The notes under the pieces were generated by a model. It saw nothing but the letters and a program-made list of their open reading frames with translations, was not told where the DNA came from and did not search any database. From contig NZ_NPJZ01000001.1 of the NCBI RefSeq assembly GCF_002245895.1, forward strand, positions 124,001 through 188,000: a stretch of 64,000 nt of DNA, given 5' to 3'. This stretch comes from Rhodococcus sp. OK302. Lineage in GTDB: Bacteria; Actinomycetota; Actinomycetes; Mycobacteriales; Mycobacteriaceae. This document shows, one piece after another, positions 34,721-42,818 of this stretch (position 1 is the stretch's first letter; each line of letters begins with the position of its first letter). Both the position numbers and the translations under genes were made by a program.

Positions 34721-36049
34721 TCAGCTGAGAATGCGCACACGATCGCGAGTGGCGTTAACCGTGCAGAGTGCGATGACGGCACCGATGGCTGTCGCGATAC
34801 CGAAGACCTGGAAGGCCGTGGCGTATCCCTCCGCCGCGCTCGGAGCGTTGTCGACGATGACGCCGGTCAAGTACGGAGCGATCAGACCGCCGCTTGCCAT
34901 CAGTGCCATGAAGACTCCCAGTACCGCGGCCAGCTGCTGCGGCGGGCAGATCTCGGAGATCGCCGCATTGAACTGCGGGATGATCACGGAACCGAGGCCG
35001 TAGCCCACCGACACCACGACGACCGCAACGATCGGGGTCTTGATGAACGGCATGGTGACCAAGGCAAGCCCGCAGAGCAGCAGCGCAATTCCGGGGACGA
35101 TGCCGCGCAGGACCCGTGAACTGGCGCCGCGCGACATCAAGCGGTCGCTGACGGAGGTGCAAAGGAACATGAAGAACAGTCCGGCGATGCTGGGGATGCC
35201 GAACATGGTTCCGGCCTGAACTCGCGAGTACCCAAGTCCCACTTCGAAATACGACGGAAGCCACGTGAGGACCACCGTAACGAGAGCATACATCGTGAAC
35301 ACGGCGGCAAGCGCACCGAGGAAAGTGGGCGTCAGGAAGATCTTCATCAGCGGCACCTTGGCGACAACAGGTGCGCCGGCATCAACCGACGCGGCCTTGT
35401 CGGACTTCCTGACCGGGCGCTGCATGTAGGGGCCCTCTTTCCAGGTCGCCAACCACAGAGCGCACCAAACGATGCCGACACACGCGAGGATGATGAAGGT
35501 TGCCCGCCACCCCCACGCTGCGACAGCCAAGGCCATCAGCGGAGCGATCGCAATCTTGGCAATCGAGGCACCGGAAGCGAGCATCGCGCCTGGCACACCA
35601 CGCTTTTCGATGGGATGCCACGAGTAGGCGCCGGTGTGAACAAGTGCGTTGGTCGGCCCCTCGAAGAATCCGAGCATCATGCGCGTGACGAGAAGCATTC
35701 CGAATCCGGCGACTACGACCAGAGGGATCATCGACGCCGCCCAGCCCAGGGACATCAGGACGAGCAACCATCGCAACGACAACCACTTGTGCAGAACACC
35801 GGCGAAGAACCCACCGACGGTGAAGGCCAGGAAGAACGCACTGCCGACCAAGCCGATCTGCGCGGAGGTCAGACCGAATTCCTTGGCCAGGGGCTGTGCG
35901 ACAAGCCCGAAGACCGCCTTGTCTGCCCAGTTGACTACGACGAGCAGCACAAGGACGCCGGTTAGCCCCCACGCTCTCACTCTGGACTCTCCCTCTACTT
36001 GCTGTGGTGCGGCAGTCGGAAGAAGCGGCTTGCTTAACGTCATTCTCAT
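34721..36049 (-). CDS. MFS transporter, probable carboxylate importer, cluster A
   Basis: A 442-residue 12-helix MFS protein: VNWADKAVFGLVAQPLAKEFGL in helix 1, LHKWLSLRW as motif A region, and the long loop at GPYMQRPVRKSDK. Layout is that of the anion:cation symporter/aromatic-acid branch, so uptake of the organic acid degraded by the cluster is inferred. It is the first gene of the minus-strand operon. A close paralogue at 53494 opens the matching operon of cluster B. AGAGG lies before the ATG. Confidence 0.9.
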   Translation of the reverse strand: MRMTLSKPLLPTAAPQQVEGESRVRAWGLTGVLVLLVVVNWADKAVFGLVAQPLAKEFGLTSAQIGLVGSAFFLAFTVGGFFAGVLHKWLSLRWLLVLMSLGWAASMIPLVVVAGFGMLLVTRMMLGFFEGPTNALVHTGAYSWHPIEKRGVPGAMLASGASIAKIAIAPLMALAVAAWGWRATFIILACVGIVWCALWLATWKEGPYMQRPVRKSDKAASVDAGAPVVAKVPLMKIFLTPTFLGALAAVFTMYALVTVVLTWLPSYFEVGLGYSRVQAGTMFGIPSIAGLFFMFLCTSVSDRLMSRGASSRVLRGIVPGIALLLCGLALVTMPFIKTPIVAVVVVSVGYGLGSVIIPQFNAAISEICPPQQLAAVLGVFMALMASGGLIAPYLTGVIVDNAPSAAEGYATAFQVFGIATAIGAVIALCTVNATRDRVRILS

Positions 36050-36420
36050 CGATCCTCTCGGGCAATGGCGACATCTGCACGATTCGCGGAGCGAACCAGT
36101 GGCAGTGCGTACTAGAAGCAGAGCGAACAGATCTCAGTAACTGGGTACTGGATGCGGGACTCGGGGACCGGTCCGGTGTGCACTCGACGTGGCCTTTCGA
36201 CCGCCGAGCACCGACTCTGTGACGCACGCCACCTTGCCGCCTACGAAGTAAATCATTAATCGACATTGGAACGCAAGACCTTGAGATCTCGGATGCCGAC
36301 CTCATGTAATTCATCTATATGTACGACGAAAGTCCCACGTAAATGGCCACTGTGACTCAGTAGACAGAATCGATTGGATGGTGTTAAGTAAATACTCATC
36401 CGAACAGATTGGAGCTAGTT
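36050..36420. other. Divergent promoter region of cluster A
   Basis: A 371-bp region between the importer and the SCPx-type thiolase. The half near the thiolase is AT-rich and holds GTTAAGTAAATAC (36383-36395), also found inverted before the cluster B thiolase, and a GAGATCTC palindrome. I see no gene here. Confidence 0.7.
36383..36395 (+). promoter_or_regulatory. Shared cluster motif, copy A
   Basis: GTTAAGTAAATAC, 25 bp before the thiolase start, matches GTTAAGTGAATATC on the opposite strand at 55065-55078 before the cluster B thiolase. It is a candidate operator for a common regulator, for which the tandem TetR at 40878 is the nearest candidate. Confidence 0.45.
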
Positions 36421-37608
36421 GTGACAAGAAAAGTCCACGTTGCCGGAGTGGGAATGATCCCCTTCACCAAGCCCGGCAAGAGTGAGAACTACAACGTCAT
36501 GGGTGAAACCGCTGCCCGCGCCGCCCTGAACGACGCCGGCATCGACTACTCACTGGTCCAGCAGGCCTACGCCGGCTACGTCTACGGCGATTCCACTGCC
36601 GGACAGGCCGCTATCTACGGTCTCGGACTCACCGGAATCCCGGTTATCAACGTCAACAACAACTGCGCCACCGGCTCCTCGGCGCTGTTCCTCGCCCGCC
36701 AGGCAGTCGCGAGCGGCGCGGTCGAATGCGCGCTCGCCGTCGGGTTCGAGCAGATGAAGCCCGGCGCCCTCAAGCGCGTATGGGACGACCGGCCGGCGCC
36801 GATGTTCCGCACCGACGATCTGATGACGGAACTGCAAGGTGTCCACGACGGACCTCGTGCGGCCCAAATGTTCGGTGGCGCAGGCCTTTCGCACATGGAG
36901 AAGTACGGCACCAAGGCGGAAACCTTCGCGCAGATCTCCGTCAAGGCCCGCAAGCACGCCGCCAACAACCCCAACGCCGTCTTCCGTGACCTCCTCACCC
37001 TGGAACAGGTCATGGACTCCCCGCACATCTTCGGGCCCCTCACCCGCTACCAGTGCTGCCCGCCCACGTGCGGTGCCGCAGCAGCGGTTGTGTGCAGCGC
37101 CGAGTTCGCCCGCAAGCACAACCTCACCAACGCCAACGTCGTGATCGAAGCGCAGGCTCTCACCACCGACACGCCGAGCACGTTCGAAGCCCGCGACATG
37201 ATGCAGCTCGTCGGCTACGACATGACGGCCGCCGCCGCAGCGCAGGTCTACGAAGCCGCCGGCATCGGCCCCGAGGACGTCGACGTCGTGGAGCTGCACG
37301 ACTGCTTCTCCGCCAACGAACTCATCACCTACGAAGGCCTGGGTCTCACACCGGAGGGCACCGCCGAGAAGTTCATCCTCGACGGCGACAACACCTACGG
37401 CGGCCGCGTCGTCACCAACCCGTCGGGCGGCCTGCTGTCCAAGGGCCACCCCCTCGGCGCCACCGGATTGGCGCAGTGCGCCGAACTCGTCTGGCAGCTA
37501 CGCGGCCAAGCCGGTAAGCGTCAGGTCGAGGGCGCGAAGGTCGCCCTGCAGCACAACCTCGGCCTCGGTGGCGCCTGCGTCGTGAGCGTCTTCACGAAGG
37601 CAAGCTGA
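36421..37608 (+). CDS. SCPx/lipid-transfer-protein-type thiolase
   Basis: A 395-residue thiolase-fold protein. NVNNNCATGSSALF carries the nucleophile C82, VELHDCFSANELI and SKGHPLGATG the other active-site parts. This is the SCP2/SCPx-thiolase branch, which in animals cleaves 2-methyl-3-oxoacyl-CoA. The related Ltp2 aldolases work with a DUF35 partner, which is missing here. The GTG at 36421 has GGAG 6 nt upstream. It heads the plus-strand operon and is 2 bp from the next gene. Confidence 0.88.
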   Translation: MTRKVHVAGVGMIPFTKPGKSENYNVMGETAARAALNDAGIDYSLVQQAYAGYVYGDSTAGQAAIYGLGLTGIPVINVNNNCATGSSALFLARQAVASGAVECALAVGFEQMKPGALKRVWDDRPAPMFRTDDLMTELQGVHDGPRAAQMFGGAGLSHMEKYGTKAETFAQISVKARKHAANNPNAVFRDLLTLEQVMDSPHIFGPLTRYQCCPPTCGAAAAVVCSAEFARKHNLTNANVVIEAQALTTDTPSTFEARDMMQLVGYDMTAAAAAQVYEAAGIGPEDVDVVELHDCFSANELITYEGLGLTPEGTAEKFILDGDNTYGGRVVTNPSGGLLSKGHPLGATGLAQCAELVWQLRGQAGKRQVEGAKVALQHNLGLGGACVVSVFTKAS

Positions 37609-37610
37609 TC

Positions 37611-38066
37611 ATGGCCATCGACCCCGCTGTCATCGGCAAAGTCCTTCCCAGTCACGAGGCACTCGCCGAGCGCGGGCGCCTGCGTTTCTTCGCCAAGGCC
37701 ATCGGCGAGACCAACCCGATCTACTCCGACGTCGAAGCCGCCAAGGCCGCCGGCCACCGCGACCTCCCGGTCCCGCCGACGTTCCTGTTCTGCCTGGACA
37801 TGGAAAAGCCCGACCCGTTCCTACTCCTGCGCGAGCTCGACATCGACGTGCGCCACATCCTGCACGGCGAGCAGGCCTTCGAATACCACTCCCCGGCCTA
37901 CGCCGGCGACACCCTGGCCTACACCAGCACGGTCACCGACACCTACTCGAAGAAGGGCGGGGCTCTCGACTTCCTCGTCCGCAACACCGAGGTCACCCGT
38001 GACGGTGAGCTGATCGCCCGTCTCACCAACACCCTGGTCGTCCGAAACCCGAAGGCGCAGAAATGA
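37611..38066 (+). CDS. MaoC-like hydratase partner (FAS1-like dehydratase N-terminal type), cluster A
   Basis: A 151-residue single hotdog protein: RLRFFAKAIGETNPIYSD, AGHRDLPVPPTFLFCLDME and ILHGEQAFEYHSPAYAGDTL. It lacks the D/H pair of active MaoC hydratases, so it is probably the substrate-binding half of a two-chain enoyl-CoA hydratase, with the next gene (overlapping by ATGA) as the catalytic half, as in ChsH1/ChsH2-type enzymes. The cluster B counterpart is at 58022. Confidence 0.88.
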   Translation: MAIDPAVIGKVLPSHEALAERGRLRFFAKAIGETNPIYSDVEAAKAAGHRDLPVPPTFLFCLDMEKPDPFLLLRELDIDVRHILHGEQAFEYHSPAYAGDTLAYTSTVTDTYSKKGGALDFLVRNTEVTRDGELIARLTNTLVVRNPKAQK

Positions 38067-38443
38067 AAACAGGTGACGTCCTCCCCCAACTCGAGCTCGC
38101 CGGCATCAGTCGCACCACGCTCGCGCTCTACGCCGGCGCCTCGGGTGATCACAACCCGATGCACATCGACCTCGACGTCGCGCGTTCCGCCGGCATGGAG
38201 GACGTCTTTGCGCACGGCATGCTCAACATGGCATACCTCGGCCGGTTGCTGACCAATTACGTTCCGCAAGAGAACATTCGCTCGTACAGCGTGCGATTTG
38301 CCTCCATCACACCGCTGCACGGCAAGCCGACGTGCACCGCCGCCGTGACCAAGGTCGAGGACGGCGTGGCACACCTCGATCTCACCGTCGCTCTCGCCGA
38401 CGGCACCGTCACCCTGCGCGGCGACGCCGTCGTAGCCGCGTAA
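38063..38443 (+). CDS. MaoC family (R)-specific enoyl-CoA hydratase, catalytic half, cluster A
   Basis: A 126-residue hotdog protein with the hydratase-2 motif YAGASGDHNPMHID (D29, N31, H34), then FAHGMLNMAYLGRLL. It adds water to a 2-enoyl-CoA to give the 3R-hydroxyacyl-CoA. It is coupled to the partner gene before it and followed by an SDR that could oxidise the product. The cluster B counterpart is at 61332. Confidence 0.9.
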   Translation: MKTGDVLPQLELAGISRTTLALYAGASGDHNPMHIDLDVARSAGMEDVFAHGMLNMAYLGRLLTNYVPQENIRSYSVRFASITPLHGKPTCTAAVTKVEDGVAHLDLTVALADGTVTLRGDAVVAA

Positions 38444-38472
38444 AAACTCACATCATCGAAAGGACTCCCGTC

Positions 38473-39276
38473 ATGGGCAAGCTCGACAACAGGATTGCAC
38501 TCGTCACCGGATCCGGCCGCGGTATCGGCCGCGCCATCGCCCTGAAGTTCGCTGCCGAAGGCGCGAGCGTCGTCGTCAACGATCTCGATCCCGGCCCCGC
38601 GAAGGAAACCGTCGAAGACATCATTGCCGCCGGCGGCAAGGCCGTCGCGTGCGTCGGCTCCGTCACCGAGGAAGGCTTCGCGGATCGGTTCGTGAACACC
38701 GCGATCGACACGTTCGGTGGCCTCGACATCATCGTCAACAACGCCGGTTTCACGTGGGACAACGTCGTGCAGAAGATGACCGACGAGCAGTGGGACACCA
38801 TTCTCGATCTGCATCTGAAGGCGCCGTTCCAGATTCTGCGGGCAGCGCATCCGTACATCAAGGCGAACCCCACGGACTATCACCGCAAGGTCGTCAACAT
38901 CTCCTCCACCGCCGGCACCGGCGGCAACGCCGGCCAGGCCAACTACTCCGCCGCGAAGGCCGGCATCATCGGCATGAGCAAGACCCTCGCGAAGGAGTGG
39001 GGCCGCTACAACGTCAACGTCAACGCCGTTGCCTACGGACTGATCAACACCCGCCTCACCGAGGCCTCGGCCGAGGGCAACGCGAACATCGACATCGAGG
39101 GCCGCGAGATCAAGGTCGGCGTGAACCCGCAGTTGCTCGACGCAGCAGCGAAGACCATCCCATTCGGCCGCGCCGGCACCCCGGACGAGGCGGCCGGCGC
39201 TGTCTTCGCCCTGTGCATTCCGGAGACCGACTACGTTAGTGGCCAGTGCCTGATCTGCAACGGCGGCAAGAGCTAA
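38473..39276 (+). CDS. SDR family 3-hydroxyacyl-CoA dehydrogenase-like protein, cluster A
   Basis: A 267-residue classical SDR: TGSGRGIG at 12-19, an acidic residue after strand 2 (VVNDLDP) favouring NAD, S144, Y158 and K162 as catalytic set. It probably oxidises the 3R-hydroxyacyl-CoA made by the MaoC pair. The ATG at 38473 (AAAGGA upstream) starts the family N-terminus (MGKLDNRIALVTGSG); a longer frame upstream overlaps the MaoC gene. Two paralogues of identical length are in cluster B. Confidence 0.92.
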   Translation: MGKLDNRIALVTGSGRGIGRAIALKFAAEGASVVVNDLDPGPAKETVEDIIAAGGKAVACVGSVTEEGFADRFVNTAIDTFGGLDIIVNNAGFTWDNVVQKMTDEQWDTILDLHLKAPFQILRAAHPYIKANPTDYHRKVVNISSTAGTGGNAGQANYSAAKAGIIGMSKTLAKEWGRYNVNVNAVAYGLINTRLTEASAEGNANIDIEGREIKVGVNPQLLDAAAKTIPFGRAGTPDEAAGAVFALCIPETDYVSGQCLICNGGKS

Positions 39277-39303
39277 CTCCTCCCTTCGAAAGGAACGGTC
39301 CCC

Positions 39304-40851
39304 ATGTATTTGACTCAGTCACTGCAACGTTCGGTGCAGCAACGCCCCAACCAGCCCATGACCGTCTGTGGGGACCGGATCCGGACCTGCGCCGAGGTCG
39401 GCGAAAGGGTTGCCCGTCTCGCGGGTGCCTTCCGCGGCCTCGGTGTGGGAGTCGGCGATCGCATCGCAATGCTGGCGCTGAACTCCGACTATTATCACGA
39501 ATACTTCTTTGCCACTTGGTGGATCGGTGGCGCAGTCAATCCACTCAACACTCGGTGGAGCGCGACGGAGATCGCATTCTCACTCGAAGACTCGGGAACG
39601 ACGGTTCTGGTTGTCGACGACACGTTTCTTCCGCTCCTGACCGAAGTGCGCGCACTTTATCCGGCGTTGACGGCGGTCATCCATTGCGGTTATCAGCCGA
39701 CACCGCCCGATGCCCACGACTACGAAACCTTGATCGCCACAAACGAACCCGTCGAAGATCTTCGAGTCGGCGGCGATACGCTGGCCGGAATCTTCTACAC
39801 CGGTGGCACCAGCGGCCATCCCAAAGGCGTCATGCTCAGCCATGCCAACCTGGTGACGTCGAGCCTCGGCGCCGTCGCAAGCAACCGAACTGCCGTCGCC
39901 GGCGCACGTGCCTTGATTGCCGCCCCGATGTTTCATCTTGCGTGCCTGGCTAATTGGACCGCTCAGAATACCGTCGGCGCCACCTTGGTCATGCTGCCGA
40001 CATTCGATCCCGCCGTTGCACTGCGGTTGATCGAAGACCACAAGGTCACTTCGATGCTGTTGGTGCCCACCATGATTCAGATGCTCATCCGACACCCCGA
40101 CCGAGCTACCCGCGATCTGTCGAGCATAGTTGCCATCCAGTACGGCGCCTCTCCCATCTCCGAAACGCTACTGAACCAAGCGCAGCAGGCATTCCCCCAG
40201 GCTGCCTTCATGCAGGGCTACGGCATGACCGAGGCCGGACCGGGACTGACCATGTTGACTCCGGAGGATCACCTCGACGCAACCCGTCTGAAATCGGCCG
40301 GTCGGCCCATGGGACACGTCGAAGTGCAGGTGGTCGACGAGAACGGCCGCGAACTTCCCCGCGGCGAGGTCGGGGAGATCATCGCCCGCGGCGGCAACAT
40401 CATGTCCGGATACTGGAACCGGCCCGAAGAAACGCGGTCGGCGTTGCGTGACGGCTGGCTGTACACCGGCGACGGCGGCTACATGGATGACGCCGGCTAT
40501 CTCTTTGTCGTGGACCGTCTCAAGGACATGATCATCTCCGGCGGCGAGAACGTGTATTCAGCCGAGGTCGAGAACGCCCTGGCCACCCATCCCGACGTGC
40601 TCAGTTGCGCCGTCATCGGTGTCCCCGACGACCGGTACGGCGAGCGTGTCCACGCAGTGCTGGTGGTGCGTCCCGGCTCCGCCGTGACCTGCGACGAGAT
40701 CCGAGCGCATACGAAGAAACTGATCGCCGGATACAAATCCCCACGAAGTATCACTCTCGTCGAGCAGATGCCCGTCTCTCCGGCTGGCAAGATATTGAAG
40801 AGAGAACTCCGTAGGCAGTTCAACGACCTGTCCGACAGTTCCACGAACTGA
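39304..40851 (+). CDS. AMP-dependent acyl-CoA synthetase (MYxTQ type), cluster A plus strand
   Basis: A 515-residue ligase: FYTGGTSGHPKGVM, GYGMTEAGPGL, DRLKDMIISGGENVYSAEVE and C-terminal AGKILKREL. It starts MYLTQSLQRSVQQ like its paralogues. CoA activation of the pathway's acid or an intermediate is expected; having three such ligases in the window suggests different chain lengths or stages. GGAACGG precedes the ATG. Confidence 0.92.
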   Translation: MYLTQSLQRSVQQRPNQPMTVCGDRIRTCAEVGERVARLAGAFRGLGVGVGDRIAMLALNSDYYHEYFFATWWIGGAVNPLNTRWSATEIAFSLEDSGTTVLVVDDTFLPLLTEVRALYPALTAVIHCGYQPTPPDAHDYETLIATNEPVEDLRVGGDTLAGIFYTGGTSGHPKGVMLSHANLVTSSLGAVASNRTAVAGARALIAAPMFHLACLANWTAQNTVGATLVMLPTFDPAVALRLIEDHKVTSMLLVPTMIQMLIRHPDRATRDLSSIVAIQYGASPISETLLNQAQQAFPQAAFMQGYGMTEAGPGLTMLTPEDHLDATRLKSAGRPMGHVEVQVVDENGRELPRGEVGEIIARGGNIMSGYWNRPEETRSALRDGWLYTGDGGYMDDAGYLFVVDRLKDMIISGGENVYSAEVENALATHPDVLSCAVIGVPDDRYGERVHAVLVVRPGSAVTCDEIRAHTKKLIAGYKSPRSITLVEQMPVSPAGKILKRELRRQFNDLSDSSTN

Positions 40852-40877
40852 CCTGCGCCACCGAACCCGAGGGCCCC

Positions 40878-42053
40878 ATGACGATCGAAACATCGGACAC
40901 CGCACCTGCGACTGCGAAGAAAACTCTGCGCCCACGTAACCGTAAAGCTCAGATCATCGCCGTGGCTCGTGAGCAATTCGGGGCCTCGGGTTACCACAAC
41001 GTCAGCATGGAGGGCATCGCGTCTGCGGTCGGCATCACGGCCGGCGCGCTGTACCGCCACTTCCCCAACAAGCAAGAACTCCTCGCTCAGGCAATGCTCA
41101 ACGCCACTGTCTCGATAATTGCAGTTCTCGACGATCTGGACCGCAACGATTCCAAAGCGGTGTTTACGGCGTTGGTTCGGTACGGCATGGATAACAATTT
41201 TCGAAGCGTTCTCTTCGATCAGGAGTCCCGAAACCTCACCTCGGAGCGGCGGTCGGAGGCGCGGGCCGGCGTCCAGGCAGTCACTAATCGGGTTGCGGAC
41301 GCCCTCCGCTTCGAGCGTCCCGAACTCTCCGATACAGATGTCTCCATGCTCGCGTGGGCCCTCACCAGTATCGCCTTCAGCCCCGCCAAACACCGGACGA
41401 CGCTTCCTCGCAAGCGCTATGAAGCCTTGCTCGTCACATTGTTCGATGCCGTCCGGACTGCCCCGGCGCTCCCCGAAGACGAGCCTCGACCAGACCCTCG
41501 ACCGACGTCCGGTTTCAGTCATACCTCTCGCCGTGAGAGTTTGCTGAGCGCGGCGATCACTCTGTTCGATCGCCGCGGATACCAAGCGGTGACAATGGAG
41601 GACATCGGCGCCGTCGCCGGCATCCCGAGTTCGAGCATCTACAGCTACTTCGACAGCAAAGCCGAAGTGCTGCAAGCGATTCTCACTCGCGGTAACGAGA
41701 CGCTCCGACTCGGACTGGTTCACGCGCTCGGTAAGGCCGAGTCCCGCGAGGATGCAGTTGCCCGGGTCGTCCATTCGTATACAACCGCCGTGATCGCACC
41801 GGAGAGTGCAATCGGCATCCTCATCGAGGAATCGAACAACCTCTCGGCAGAGACTCAGTCGTCGGCTCAAATCTCGCAGCGGGAGTACATCGACGAGTGG
41901 GTGCACCTGCTCGGTTCCGAATCCAACGAGGGTCGCGCGACGGTGTTGGCCGTGATCGGCATGATCAACGACCTCACCCGCGTCCGTATCGAAACGAGGC
42001 AGAGCGCGATCGAGTATCTAGCCTGTCGAATCCTGTCTACGCAACTAGTCTGA
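40878..42053 (+). CDS. Tandem TetR regulator with two HTH domains in one chain
   Basis: A 391-residue protein made of two complete TetR units. HTH1 is at about 23-69 (SMEGIASAVGITAGALYRHF), followed by a helical domain to about 195, a Pro-rich linker (EDEPRPDPRPT, 201-210), then HTH2 at about 219-265 (TMEDIGAVAGIPSSSIYSYF) and a second helical domain. TetR proteins normally dimerise, so one chain may act as a built-in dimer. It closes the plus-strand operon, 26 bp after the ligase, and is the best candidate regulator of the clusters. Confidence 0.92.
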   Translation: MTIETSDTAPATAKKTLRPRNRKAQIIAVAREQFGASGYHNVSMEGIASAVGITAGALYRHFPNKQELLAQAMLNATVSIIAVLDDLDRNDSKAVFTALVRYGMDNNFRSVLFDQESRNLTSERRSEARAGVQAVTNRVADALRFERPELSDTDVSMLAWALTSIAFSPAKHRTTLPRKRYEALLVTLFDAVRTAPALPEDEPRPDPRPTSGFSHTSRRESLLSAAITLFDRRGYQAVTMEDIGAVAGIPSSSIYSYFDSKAEVLQAILTRGNETLRLGLVHALGKAESREDAVARVVHSYTTAVIAPESAIGILIEESNNLSAETQSSAQISQREYIDEWVHLLGSESNEGRATVLAVIGMINDLTRVRIETRQSAIEYLACRILSTQLV

Positions 42054-42147
42054 CCGCTCACATCGCCACCTCGAGTCAACGATCCGGTGCTACCGTTTTC
42101 CGCAAGTCACTATGTTTTTACTAGCAACTTGGAACGGAAGTACATCT

Positions 42148-42768
42148 ATGTCGCTCGACGCAGCCACACCCTTCACCGCGCAGCAGCTCGACGCAGCCGG
42201 CCGCGAACTCCTCTTCACCGAGGCCCGCACCGCAAATTCATTCTCCAACGAGCCCGTCACCGATGACGAACTCACCGCTATCTGGGAGCTCGTGAAGTGG
42301 GCACCCACCGCGGCCAATACGAACCCGCTGCGTGTTCTGTTCGTCCGCACCGAAGAGGGCAAGGCTCGCCTCGTTGAGCACATGGCAGACGGCAATAAAG
42401 CCAAGACCGCGTCGGCGCCCGCCATTGCCGTTCTGGCTGTCGACACCAAGTTTTACGAGCACATCCCGACTCTGTTTCCGATCCGTCCGGAGATGAAGGA
42501 CCACTTCGCGTCGAACGAAGCCGCCAGCACGGCGACCAGCCAGTTCAACGCTGCAATCCAGGCCGGATACCTGATTCTTGCTATCCGCGCACAGGGTCTG
42601 GTTGCCGGCCCGATGGCCGGTTTCGACGCTGCCGGCATCGACGGAGAGTTCTTCGCCGACGGCCGCTTCAAGACCAGCCTCGTCGTGAACATCGGCCACC
42701 CCGGCGAGAACCCATGGTTCGATCGCCTGCCGCGTTTGGCTAACGAGGACGCACTCAGCTGGGCTTGA
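42148..42768 (+). CDS. Nitroreductase family protein (RutE/HadB-like)
   Basis: A 206-residue nitroreductase-fold flavoprotein: ARTANSFSNEPVTDDELTAIWELVKWAPTAANTNPLRVLFV is the FMN-binding opening, with a NIGHPGENPWFDRLPRL ending typical of the RutE/malonic-semialdehyde-reductase group. It would reduce aldehydes, nitro groups or quinones with NAD(P)H. The ATG at 42148 (CGGAAG 8 nt upstream) is preferred to one 12 codons earlier. A strong bidirectional terminator follows. Confidence 0.88.
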   Translation: MSLDAATPFTAQQLDAAGRELLFTEARTANSFSNEPVTDDELTAIWELVKWAPTAANTNPLRVLFVRTEEGKARLVEHMADGNKAKTASAPAIAVLAVDTKFYEHIPTLFPIRPEMKDHFASNEAASTATSQFNAAIQAGYLILAIRAQGLVAGPMAGFDAAGIDGEFFADGRFKTSLVVNIGHPGENPWFDRLPRLANEDALSWA

Positions 42769-42782
42769 TTCCAGAGTTCTAC

Positions 42783-42815
42783 AACGGGAGGGTTCGTTTC
42801 TCGAACCCTCCCGTT
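42783..42815. terminator. Strong bidirectional hairpin terminator
   Basis: A perfect 14-bp stem (AACGGGAGGGTTCG at 42783-42796 with its complement at 42802-42815) and a 5-nt loop TTTCT, between convergent nitroreductase and exporter genes. TT borders it on the right for the plus strand. Confidence 0.85.
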
Positions 42816-42818
42816 TCC

